Shown here: positions 1 through 39,549 of the stretch, one piece after another | How positions within the stretch are numbered: the first letter of the stretch is position 1 | How the letters are laid out: every line of letters starts with the position of its first letter | Source of the DNA: Glandiceps talaboti | Taxonomy: Eukaryota; Hemichordata; Enteropneusta; Spengelidae | Length of the DNA stretch: 40,000 nt | Reading direction: 5' to 3' | Assembly (NCBI RefSeq): GCF_964340395.1 | Contig: NC_135551.1 | Span: 26,908,380-26,948,379 of the forward strand | The notes under the pieces: generated by a model | Seen by the model: only the letters and a program-made list of their open reading frames with translations | Databases searched by the model: none | Told to the model about the DNA's origin: nothing | Position numbers and translations under genes: made by a program

Positions 1-61
1 AAATGTTGTGAAAATGTAAACAAACACAAAATAAAATCAGTAATTACACATGAATATTTAC

Positions 62-29166
<29,105 letters not shown>

Positions 29167-29790
29167 CCTGGAGTCCGATGTACTCAGGAGTAGTGAAAAT
29201 TCATTAGTACTACATCTGTACAGTCCGGCGGTCTTGTACGTTGCCTGACGGCACTAGTGAAGGTTTAACTTTGTATACTGCTGAAGCATCGTCACCCGAA
29301 CGACCGATGATTCATGAATATTTAATAAGGTGACTGTAATTGTGAGATCGAGGTAATGATGGTGTCTTGTCCATGTGTGTATTCATCCTTGTATTTTGTA
29401 TTCCCTAGCGTCGACATTCCTAATACATTCCCGACTCGTTTCATACCGTTTATCGCACAGCTAACCTGAGAAACATGATAATATAACTGAGATTCGGAGA
29501 AAGTACACCTTTTGTTCGCTATTAAAAAACACTAACCAGTAGTTAGTAATAGTTTTACTTGCCTATATATGTGGTCTATATTGTGTGTATTCACATGATT
29601 CCTAGCTTGACATGCCTAATACATTAGTCAGACTGAGTGTACTTTTTGCATCAACGCCGAATGTGACTGTTTACCAGGAAACGTAATTGCAACATTTTAA
29701 TCTACCTGGGCGATTTATTATTAATGCACAAACAATATTACCTGATATAAAATATGTAATGGCACATACATTGGTGTATATATTACCAAC

Positions 29791-29848
29791 ACGCGATGTT
29801 GCACGTGATGTTACAAGTGATGATGTTACACGTGATGTTACACATGGT
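29791..29848. repeat. 12-bp minisatellite (GATGTTACACGT)
   Basis: About four and a half imperfect copies with a three-base GAT insertion between copies two and three. Confidence 0.8.
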
Positions 29849-30195
29849 AACAGGACAACAACTAAAACCTGCACTAGCTGCAATTGGAATATTTTTTGAT
29901 CAAATAAAGAAAAAGAAATATTAACCAAAAATTAAAAGTTGGTCAATTATTTATTAAAAAAACAAAAAAAAAACATTGTATCTGTTAATTAGTGGTCAAT
30001 ATTATCTGTAGGTAGTGTAGTCGAAAGTCTGCGAGAGCTTGGTTTGGAATCTGTCACTATGTTAATTGAAAGGTAGAATAGCACTATCCCTTGCCATCTC
30101 AGGTAGTAAAATTAACATCAACATCCTCATTGTTTTCATTATCATTCAAATCAGGATGATTATTATTGTTGTTGTTGATTACTCTTTCTGTTCTT

Positions 30196-30196
<1 letters not shown>

Positions 30197-30261
<65 letters not shown>

Positions 30262-30262
30262 G
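30197..30262. repeat. (CGT)n followed by (TGT)n trinucleotide repeat
   Basis: About eight CGT units then about 12-13 TGT units. Poly-Arg, poly-Val, poly-Asn and poly-Asp frames across it are repeat translation. Confidence 0.95.
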
Positions 30263-30876
30263 ATTATACGTCCCTGACTTCGTTTACTCTCAGACTCAGA
30301 CATAACCATGTAGCTTTCATATCTATTTGGGCCATTAACAATGCGTTCGGAGACGTAATTAACAACCAACTACATTTCACATGTGACCATTAATTGTACA
30401 GCTTAAATAGTAACCAAACTGGCAGTCAAACGATAAGTATTCCTACACTACCTCCCTGTTTTGCATATGAACAATGAACACTATGTAACTTTTCAAACTG
30501 CCTGTTTGTTAATTCAGATATACAAGTTGTCTATATCTACAGAGCAAACGCCATAGTTCGCTTACTACTGCAGTAACTATCGTTCTTTCTTATACATACA
30601 CAAACTTCCTTTCGTAATTATCGACTCTGAGTCTGAGATGTGAATTTTAAGAGGCAAAATGGATGTACAAAAGATGGAAACTAGATATACTCATTAAAAA
30701 ATGCTCCTGTGAATCATTCTTGCGACTATTTTGAAGGAGAATTAAAGTTGCCGTGCAATTACAAGTAATGCGGTAATAATTAAATACATTGTGTGTTCAG
30801 ATATGATCGCTAGAAAGAAGATTGAATTAACGTTGCCATAAGGAGCCCTATATAGACGTATTATTAAGATGATATC

Positions 30877-31510
30877 AATGTCAATTAACCTTGTCATAAG
30901 GGGCCCTAGAAGTATGGCTATGAGATAGATTTCAACCTACGTCGTCACGTGACCAGGATGTCATTCAGACGTACGTGCTTGTCCTCTTCTTCTTGGAAGT
31001 AATTTACTTAATTGCTGGAGCTCCTTTCTATTTACATAATAAAAGAATAACAGAAAGCTGATAACTATCTATTCTGTCACACTTGCTTCCAATACATTTT
31101 TTATATGACATTGTTGATTGCCTACGAAAGATAAAAAACTTCAATTAATATGAATAGATATATCTTTCTATTCAAAAATTCATTTCAATTTTTAAATAAT
31201 TTATAACATACAATTTCATAATCTCTCACATTTCTCCTGCATTATTGAAATCATTCAATAATAGATACCGTCCGAAGACGAATAATGACCGAGCGGTTGC
31301 CTTTCTCGTACGCCTTTTTCTATAGACTAATCATCGATCGCTGCACACACCGCAAAGTGTTTCTCTTTCAAATAGTCCGCCCATAGACAAACCATTGGTT
31401 GTCTGTTATTCTCTGTTCAATGTAATAGTCGCCTTGTCTAAATCTCATAACCTCTATTTTAACCGACAACGGTAATTGAATTTTCCCGGCGACCCGATAA
31501 GAAGCAAAAT
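30877..31510 (+). repeat. Long direct repeat, copy 1 (left of minisatellite)
   Basis: Begins CAATGTCAATTAACCTTGTC, includes GGGGCCCTAG, ACGTCGTCACGTG and CGTACGCCTTT, and ends GATAAGAAGCAAAA. The same series occurs at 33922-34741 in the same orientation. Copy 1 lacks a 29-bp stretch present in copy 2 (about 33980-34008) and holds the empty site for copy 2's 34458-34656 insertion. Confidence 0.9.
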
Positions 31511-31593
31511 ATGTCACTTTTAGTCACTCATATCTGTGGTCTAACTTTGTTTTGGTAGGTTATTCACCTACATTGTTAATATTATTAGACCCA

Positions 31594-33629
31594 TTCAATG
31601 TAGTACTGACAGGATTACATCCATACTCAGTGTAGTACTGACAGGATTACACCCATACTCAGTGTAGTACTGACAGGATTACACCCATACTCAGTGTAGT
31701 ACTGACAGGATTACATCCATACTCAGTGTAGTACTGACAGGATTACACCCATACTCAGTGTAGTACTGACAGGATTACACCCATACTCAGTGTAGTACTG
31801 ACAGGATTACACCCATACTCAGTGTAGTACTGACAGGATTACACCCATACTCAGTGTAGTACTGATAGGATTACACCCATACTCAGTGTAGTACTGACAG
31901 GATTACACCCATACTCAGTGTAGTACTGACAGGATTACATCCATACTCAGTGTAGTACTTATATGATTACATCCATACTCAGTGTAGTACTGACAGGATT
32001 ACACCCATACTCAGTGTAGTACTTATAGGATTACACCCATACTCAGTGTAGTACTGACAGGATTACATCCATACTCAGTGTAGTACTGACAGGATTACAC
32101 CCATACTCAGTGTAGTACTGACAGGATTACACCCATACTCAGTGTAGTACTGACAGGATTACACCCATACTCAGTGTAGTACTGATAGGATTACACCCAT
32201 ACTCAGTGTAGTACTGACAGGATTACACCCATACTCAGTGTAGTACTGACAGGATTACACCCATACTCAGTGTAGTACTGACAGGATTACACCCATACTC
32301 AGTGTAGTACTGACAGGATTACATCCATACTCAGTGTAGTACTTATAGGATTACACCCATACTCAGTGTAGTACTGATAGGATTACACCCATACTCAGTG
32401 TAGTACTGATAGGATTACACCCATACTCAGTGTAGTACTGACAGGATTACACCCATACTCAGTGTAGTACTGACAGGATTACACACATACTCAGTGTAGT
32501 ACTTATAGGATTACACCCATACTCAGTGTAGTACTGATAGGATTACACACATACTCAGTGTAGTACTTATAGGATTACACACATACTCAGTGTAGTACTG
32601 ATAGGATTACACACATACTCAGTGTAGTACTTATAGGATTACACCCATACTCAGTGTAGTACTGACAGGATTACACCCATACTCAGTGTAGTACTGATAG
32701 GATTACACACATACTCAGTGTAGTACTTATAGGATTACACCCATACTCAGTGTAGTACTGACAGGATTACACCCATACTCAGTGTAGTACTGACAGGATT
32801 ACACCCATACTCAGTGTAGTACTTATAGGATTACACCCATACTCAGTGTAGTACTGACAGGATTACACCCATACTCAGTGTAGTACTGATAGGATTACAC
32901 ACATACTCAGTGTAGTACTTATAGGATTACACCCATACTCAGTGTAGTACTTATAGGATTACACCCATACTCAGTGTAGTACTGACAGGATTACATCCAT
33001 ACTCAGTGTAGTACTGATAGGATTACACCCATACTCAGTGTAGTACTTATAGGATTACACCCATACTCAGTGTAGTACTTATAGGATTACACCCATACTC
33101 AGTGTAGTACTGACATGATTACATCCATACTCAGTGTAGTACTGATAGGATTACACCCATACTCAGTGTAGTACTGACAGGATTACACCCATACTCAGTG
33201 TAGTACTGACAGGATTACATCCATACTCAGTGTAGTACTTATAAAATTACACCCATACTCAGTGTAGTACTGACAGGATTACATCCATACTCAGTGTAGT
33301 ACTGACAGGATTACACCCATACTCAGTGTAGTACTGACAGGATTACACCCATACTCAGTGTAGTACTGACATGATTACATCCATACTCAGTGTAGTACTG
33401 ACAGGATTACATCCATACTCAGTGTAGTACTGACAGGATTACACCCATACTCAGTGTAGTACTGACAGGATTGCATCCACACTCAGTGTAGTACTGACAT
33501 GATTACACCCATACTCAGTGTAGTACTGACAGGATTACATCCATACTCAGTGTAGTACTGACAGGATTACACCCATACTCAGTGTAGTACTGACAGGATT
33601 ACACCCATACTCAGTGTAGTACTGACAGG
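31594..33629. repeat. 32-bp minisatellite, about 63.6 copies, no length variation
   Basis: The unit reads CTCAGTGTAGTACTGACAGG followed by ATTACACCCATA. The CTCAG phase is kept exactly from 31626 to 33610 (62 periods of 32), so no copy has gained or lost a base. Variation is confined mainly to a few places: CTGACAGG, CTGATAGG, CTTATAGG or CTGACATG, and ACACCC, ACATCC or ACACAC. Each unit contains an inverted pair TCAGT-GTAGT-ACTGA able to form a small hairpin, weakened in the CTTATAGG variant. No spacers, so not a CRISPR-like array. Confidence 0.98.
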
Positions 33630-33921
33630 TAGCAATACACTTTCACACCTCAATCACTCATCCAGCTATCAAACTCATTTCCCCCAATTAAAGTATGAAT
33701 TATTCGAACACTAAATATTTTAATTAACTTTTCCAAACAGAATAACCTAAAAACCTATTACACGAATGTTATGACTGTTTTCTAAATAATCTTTGTACTT
33801 AATAACATTTTTATTTACAAAGATGACGATACATCTCTTTTTCGTAAATGGAAATTACAGTTATCAAATTAACAAACTATCCATTTCTTAATATGTGAAT
33901 TTGATTTACTTTCTCTAACTA

Positions 33922-34741
33922 CAATGTCAATAAAGTTGTCATAAGGGGCCCTAGGAGTATTGCTATGAGATAGATTTCATCCATGGAGGTACCACCCACC
34001 CTGTTTCAACCTACGTCGTCACGTGGCCAGGATGTCATTCAGACGTACGTGCTTGTCCTCTTCTTCTTGGATGTAATTTGCTTAATTGCTGGAGCTCCTT
34101 TCTGTTTACATAATAAAGGAATAACAGAAATTTAATATCTATGACATTGTTGACTGCCTACGAAAGATATAAAATTTCGATTAATATGAATAGATATATA
34201 TTACTGTTCAAAAAATCATTTGAATTTTTAAATAATGTATAACATACAATTTCATAATCTCTCACACTTCTCCTGCATTTTTGAAATGATTCAATAATAG
34301 ATACCGATCGAAGACGAATACTGGTCGAGCGGTTGCCTTTCTCGTACGCCTTTTCCTATAGACTAATCACCGATCGCTGCACACACCGCAAAGTGTTTCT
34401 CTTTCAAATAGTCCGCCCATAGACAAACCATTGGTTGTCTGTTATTCCCCGTTCAATAATAATAATCATAATCTTTATTTCTTCTATAGCACATTACATT
34501 TTCAAAAAATCTCAATGTGCTTCACAGACCATTTAAAGAAAAAAATGGAAAAAGAGGCAGTTAAAAGTATACAAACACTGATAAAAATAATACTTGATTA
34601 AAAACTGATTAGAAAAAAAGACAGTTTAAACATATACAAACACTGGTCAAAAGTAATTCAATGTAATAGTTGCTTTGTCTAAATCTCATGACCTCTATTT
34701 TAACCGACAACGATAGATGAATTTTCCGATAAGAAGCAAAA
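33922..34741 (+). repeat. Long direct repeat, copy 2 (right of minisatellite)
   Basis: Same order of landmarks as copy 1, starting CAATGTCAATAAAGTTGTC and ending GATAAGAAGCAAAA. It is longer because of a 29-bp stretch absent from copy 1 and an approximately 200-bp insertion at 34458-34656. Confidence 0.9.
34458..34656 (+). mobile_element. Short insertion (SINE- or MITE-like) with TTCAAT target duplication
   Basis: TTCAAT occurs at 34452-34457 and again at 34657-34662, while copy 1 has a single TTCAAT at 31416-31421 in the matching place. The insert starts AATAATCATAATCTTTATTT and contains TATAGCACATTACATTTTC and TCAATGTGCTTCACAG, words typical of short dispersed elements in marine animals. 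It has no coding frame. A second copy of the word ATACAAACACTG lies within it. Confidence 0.8.
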
Positions 34742-34826
34742 AAAACATAACACATAAAACAAAACAAACATTTGATGGCATACAAAAAATATTTGCAGAA
34801 TACGCTGAGTGCAGTGTTAATATTTG

Positions 34827-34980
34827 CATTTACTTTAATTTTTCTAACTACAATGTCAATTAACTTTGTCAATATAAGGGGCCCTGGGAGTAAGGCACAA
34901 CCAGACAATGAGACAAGGAATAGTTATCAGCTTTCTGTTATTATTTTATTACGTAAACAGAACTGAGCTCTTGGCAAACA
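34827..34980. repeat. Third, rearranged fragment of the flanking repeat
   Basis: 34840-34895 matches the start of copy 2 (TTCTAACTACAATGTCAAT and GGGGCCCTGGGAGTA). 34919-34975 then matches the inverse of copy 1 at about 31017-31065 (TAGTTATCAGCTTTCTGTTA), so two parts of the repeat are joined in opposite orientation. Confidence 0.75.
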
Positions 34981-35010
34981 CATATTGAACACCTCGTAAA
35001 GAAAGCACAA

Positions 35011-35640
35011 CCGTGTCTTTATTGTCTCAGACGTTTAAAGAAATTTGGAGTGAGTCGTTGTATTTTATAGTCAATTTTTACCACACTGTCATAGAGAATA
35101 TTTTAACGTATGCCACCACCATCTCGTTTAACAACATCGCCAACAATGAGTTGAATGCACTTGACAGGGTCGTCTGGACAACACTGATAATCATCGGTAC
35201 TGTTACCATCCTCACAACCAAACTATCATTCCAGATCCATTCGCAAAGCTACATCCATCATTAAGGATTCCAGTCATCCGGCACATATATTTTGAACTGT
35301 TACTCTAGGGTAGGCGGTACAGGAGTATCAAAACGAAATCAGAACGTTTTAGGAAGAGATTTTATCCATCTGCGATCCGCATTTTAAACCAGTCCTGGGA
35401 TCGTTGACCATTTTTTTTAGTGTTATGTTTGTCTCAACATTGCATCATGTGTGTTTTGACGTGTTACATCAATTTTATCTTTTGCTTTTAATTTTCACTT
35501 GCATTTTCTTTGCTACGTTTTATTCAATTGTTGTTTTCTTTCTTATCTTTAGTTTTCAATTTTATTCACCTCTTTTTATGAGTGCACATGGAAAGCCAAT
35601 TTCCAATGCATTTTTATGCAAATGTCAATAAAGTTATATT
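35011..35640 (+). pseudogene. LINE-type retrotransposon 3' remnant (reverse transcriptase tail)
   Basis: Read in broken frames, the translation gives RRLKKFGVSRCIL near 35025-35070, LDRVVWTT near 35160, DSSHPAHIYFELL near 35268-35307, then GRRYRSIKTKSERFRKRFYP and SAIRILNQSWDR to a stop at about 35409. This matches the C-terminal region of non-LTR (CR1/L2/RTE-like) reverse transcriptase proteins. Frameshifts and a stop show it is dead. The tail to about 35640 looks like its 3' UTR, ending AATAAAGTTATATTATTA. The clade is not assigned. Confidence 0.65.
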
Positions 35641-36050
35641 ATTAGTATACTCAAGTTTGGCTGATGCGCTCATTTGCACATGTAACGACTAGTTTGGGTA
35701 CAAATGACAATACGTAGTGGCATCAATATTTTGATTTGCAATATGGAATAATATGGTAGGATATGATATAAGAGTACGGCTTTGAATAGGCTGATGAATC
35801 AGATGACGACATGCACGAATGAAACAAAGATAATTAAAAAGTGTGAACACTTGTTAACAGTCCTTCACTGACAACTAGGAATAATGGATTGGATCTACGC
35901 TATAGGCAGCCAATTAAAAATTAACTTTATACAAACGTCTGAGCACCGACATGTCAAGGAAGAGTGAGTAGGCCCATGTGTGTGGTAAGGATGTATTTTA
36001 AATTGTTTGAGGCAAAGTAAAGACAGACGACTGACTTGACTTAGTAATGA

Positions 36051-36078
36051 CACAGACAAGGATTCTTCCTTGTCTGTG
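36051..36078. other. 12-bp perfect hairpin
   Basis: CACAGACAAGGA pairs with TCCTTGTCTGTG across a TTCT loop. A further TTGTCTGTGGTT follows at about 36091-36102. It shares its core with the hairpin at 6826-6859. Confidence 0.6.
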
Positions 36079-36247
36079 GTTAAGAATCATTGTCTGTGGT
36101 TATGACAATTATGTTTGCGAAGTCAGGAGACTGAACCATTTTATTTCAGTAATGAACACTAATTGTCGCTCAGATAAGCACTTTTGAGGTCGCCATCTTA
36201 GAGTCAGTGAAGTTGTTGTTTTTGCCTAATCCTTCCATTATAGAGAT

Positions 36248-36830
36248 CTAAAATCATTCATTATGCAAATTATTCTTTATAGGAAACATGTGATTACCAA
36301 TGTATAAACCAGATTTGAGGCTTAATTAAGCTATCATGTAATTACCGAAAATCGTTCATAATGCAAATGACTCATTAATTTAAACGTTACACCATCAGCT
36401 TTGTAGGCCATATATACTTACATATCATCAATGCTTTCACCAAATTATATGAAATTTGCAGCATAGATTCTTAATATATTGCCTAGATCCGAAAATCGTT
36501 CAATATGCAAATGACACATTAAAACCCACAGCAACACTGACAAGGTATATGGAACACATGTGTTTTGTTATCAGCATTGTATACACCAAATGATATAAGA
36601 TTTCAAGCATGCATTCATATATAGCCTAATTACAAAAATCGTTATAAATTATGCAAATGAACCATTGAAATAAATACTAGTATATAAATCAACAAGCTTA
36701 GTAGAACAGATACGGGTTGTTATCATCAGTATATGCACCGAATCATATGGCATTTGAAGCACGTTTTCTAAAGATATTGCCTAATTACCTGCAAATCATT
36801 AATTATGCAAATTATTCATGGCAGAAGTAG
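36248..36830. repeat. Degenerate ~145-bp repeat with five ATGCAAAT octamers
   Basis: ATGCAAAT occurs at 36263, 36361, 36505, 36651 and 36805, mostly preceded by AAAATCGTTCATA-like sequence and followed by GA-CATTA. Words such as GCCTAATTAC and TGTTATCAGCATTGTATAC also recur with the same order. Spacings are 98, 144, 146 and 154 bases. It is either an old tandem repeat or several copies of a dispersed element. Confidence 0.7.
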
Positions 36831-36837
36831 AGTAATA

Positions 36838-37010
36838 AATGAAGTTAAGCTGATTAGAGTAAATTAAAACAAAGGGAGGGGAAATCGTAGAGCAAGATTT
36901 AAGTAAATAGAGGAAAGTAGAGAAAAGTAAGATTAGATGAAGAAAGTAAAGAAAAATGGGTAATGTAAATAGAGGAAGTAGAGTCGAGTCAAGATAAGAA
37001 AAGAAATGAC
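36838..37010. other. Purine-rich strand
   Basis: The plus strand is strongly A+G biased, with the near-repeat GTAAATAGAGGAA-GTAGAG at about 36903-36922 and 36965-36983. No coding pattern in either strand beyond low-complexity frames. Confidence 0.6.
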
Positions 37011-37011
37011 T

Positions 37012-37130
37012 TTTTCGCAATTTTCGCGATTTTATTATTTTCTCTCGAATACGTTAAGAAAAGTTTAGGGTCGGCGTGGAAAAAAATAGGTAGGGTCTGG
37101 TAACCGGAACAAACAATTTTTAGGCCTTAG
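37012..37130 (-). mobile_element. TIR transposon family, terminal fragment copy 4
   Basis: Ends GGTCTGGTAACCGGAACAAA then CAATTTTTAGGCCTTA, the inverse of the left end of copy 3, and continues into matching interior sequence (ATTTTATTATTTTCTCTCGA). Only about 120 bp remain. Confidence 0.65.
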
Positions 37131-37602
37131 TACAGATATCTATAAAATCATATATCACCTTCATGACATTGACCACTGGAACACACACATGAATAGATCA
37201 CTTTCTAAAGTGTTCATTTAAATGGCGAGAATCGTTGTAACCAGTGGTTCAACAGGAACTTATTACAAAAATAGTAATAGATGTGGGGTTTTTTTCATCT
37301 AAGGATAAATTCAATATTGTATGTGTAAGCATTACTGTAGTGTCATTGTTACCATGGCATTATTGGTATAAACAGTACAGTTACCATGTACTGGATGATG
37401 ATCATAGTCCATAGTTCAGCCGAAGAATAGAGCGTATGCAAATATACTCCAACCGCTTGACCGTGTTTTACCACTATGAACTGCTGAACCCAGATAAGTG
37501 TGTTGCTATATTGATATACATCACCCCACACAATGACTGATTACAATTTTTTTTTTATCACCCACTAATATCAGTTTAGCATAGCACTTTATAACGTCAG
37601 CT

Positions 37603-37965
37603 ATGAAATTTGATGAAATTTTGGAGTATTTGGGTAGTTTTGGTAAATACCAAAAAATACAGTTGGCGCTGGTTTGCCTCGCTGCTATACCCTGTGCCTT
37701 CTATAGTACAGCAAATACGTTTCTTAGTGCCTCGTCGGATCACTACTGCCTCACCTACGACAATCAAACTTACAATGACGTTTCAACGCTGAAGAACTGT
37801 ACCATTCCGTACGACAATGATGGCTCCGAGTGGTCGAAGTGCAATCGGTACAACGTCACTTTATCGCCTCAACCTGATTGTTACTCAGGCAGGGATGACA
37901 CCTTAGAATGTGATAATGGTTGGGTTTATGACAGAAGTACATACGAAAGGACGGTTGTACACGAC
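37603..37965 (+). CDS. SLC22-family organic ion transporter, exon 1
   Basis: 121 codons from the ATG at 37603 to a GTAAGT donor, phase 0. The start MKFDEILEYLGSFGKYQ is typical of SLC22 (OCT/OAT/OCTN) proteins of the major facilitator superfamily. A hydrophobic first membrane segment follows at residues about 19-36. Next comes the large extracellular loop with five cysteines (49, 66, 80, 93, 103), sequons at Asn54, Asn65 and Asn84, and the diagnostic C-D-N-G-W-V-Y-D then Y-E-R-T-V-V near its end. The family moves organic cations, anions or carnitine across the plasma membrane; substrate cannot be told from this part. The gene runs divergently from the HYR-SRCR gene. Confidence 0.93.
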
Positions 37966-38894
37966 GTAAGTAAAAATATAGAGACTGTATGGACATTATG
38001 CCAATTTGGGTTAATTGTGCCATACAAAAAGTAAACTCAAGTACGTGATTGCACCATATATATTACACATGTTAGCGTATATGGCCGTAATAATTCAAAC
38101 GAGCGGAGTTTATACGGTTTTGATCGCCATGATTGCTGAATATTCAAAATATACTCGCAATTTTCCTTAACCCCTTCCTGAAGTATACTTAACTATAAAT
38201 TACAATTCACTGAACTCAAACTTTGCATCAAGACATAACATATAAACTATCCAATAACGCAATTTATTATTTAAAAATGTCAAGAAATTCCTACAATGCA
38301 ATGTACTGTTCTAACAATGCCTGAAGACAATAATGTCATAGAAGGCATGCATTGACATTATAACGACACAGTTGAATTGAGCTCGAGGTTTGTGTTAATA
38401 TTCTCATTTGAGTAGATTTTTTTTAAAAACTTTAAAATTCACCTTGTGCCACTTTAACGACTGCATATACATTAAATGTTGTTGAGAAATCATACAGAGT
38501 TAGTTTTGTCAAATATGATTTTTAGGCTTGATTTGTAGATTTTTATTAAGTACTTCAGCTTTGATTTAATGTCATGTTAAACAAAAAAACCTGACAGTAC
38601 CTTTAATACAATATATTACATTCTCAAGAAAGTGTTCTATTTTTAGACCGCATCCATTTTTAATAACAGACCTAGGTTCATAAGGTAGTATTGCAAACCA
38701 AATTTGAAATATATGAAATGTTATGAAATATTCAAAAGTCTCCAATGAGTCCACCTCTCATCTTAATCAATCTAAGTTAAATATAACATTTTTTAACATG
38801 TTATTTTGAGTGTATTTGGTATTTTGAGACGTTGAATTTAGTCTGATAATTTTTTTTATAATATATGTTTTCTACTTTTACCACATGTTGACAG
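37966..38894 (+). other. SLC22 intron 1
   Basis: AT-rich sequence of 929 bases with no repeat or exon-like stretch recognised. Confidence 0.8.
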
Positions 38895-38998
38895 TTTGAC
38901 TTGGTATGCGACAAAGACTGGATGAAGCAGTTATCAAAATCTATAGTGCTCCTTGGCAAACTAGTTGGTGCTGTTTTGTTTGGTCAGTTGTCTGATAG
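38895..38998 (+). CDS. SLC22-family transporter, exon 2
   Basis: 104 bases, phase 0 in and phase 2 out, between TTGACAG and GTAAGA. It continues the hallmark motif as FDLVCDKDWMKQ, then gives the second membrane segment (IVLLGKLVGAVLFGQLSD), with the split Arg codon starting the conserved G-x-x-x-D-R-x-G-R loop motif of major facilitators. From memory, vertebrate SLC22 genes also have a 104-bp second exon, which supports the model. Later exons lie beyond the window. Confidence 0.92.
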
Positions 38999-39003
38999 GT
39001 AAG

Positions 39004-39315
39004 ACACATACATACATACATACATACATACATACATACATACATACATACATACATACATACATACATACACACACACACATACACACACACACACACA
39101 CATACATACATACATACATACATACATACATACATACATACAAATGTACATACATACATACATACATACATACATACATACATACATACATACATACATA
39201 CATACATACATACATACACACACACATGTATACACACATACATACATACATACATACATACATACATACATACATACAAATGTACATACATACATACATA
39301 CATACATACATACAT

Positions 39316-39354
<39 letters not shown>

Positions 39355-39435
39355 CACTCATACACACACACATGCATGCATGCATACATACATACATACA
39401 TACAAATGTACATACATACATATACATACATACAT

Positions 39436-39503
<68 letters not shown>

Positions 39504-39549
39504 ATACACACACACACACATGCATGCATGCATGCATACATACATACAT
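39004..39549. repeat. Long compound (ATAC)n/(AC)n microsatellite
   Basis: Starts five bases after the exon 2 splice junction and runs about 545 bases as ATAC blocks broken by AC, AAATGTAC and GCAT units. The AAATGTACATAC interruption recurs several times, suggesting block duplications. Long open frames on both strands are repeat translation. Confidence 0.98.

Larger units (their letters stand above)
29167..30876. other. Upstream region of the HYR-SRCR gene
   Basis: Should contain the promoter of the minus-strand gene, but no convincing core promoter is visible. A TATACAAAG word at 29269-29277 (minus strand) is too weakly supported to call. It also holds the 12-bp repeat at 29791-29848 and the CGT/TGT repeat at 30197-30262. 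The rest is unremarkable. Confidence 0.6.

Noticed and set aside
29251-29277. TATA-like word TATACAAAG with an initiator-like TCACTAG on the minus strand
   Set aside because: The spacing (about 19 bases) is too short for a TATA-initiator pair, and the words are common in AT-rich DNA.
30066-30393. Poly-Arg/Cys, poly-Asn/Asp and poly-Val frames
   Set aside because: They come from the CGT/TGT trinucleotide repeat; no flanking coding signal or splice context.
31594-33629. CRISPR-like array
   Set aside because: Regular 32-bp repeats but no unique spacers, and the genome is eukaryotic, so this is a minisatellite.
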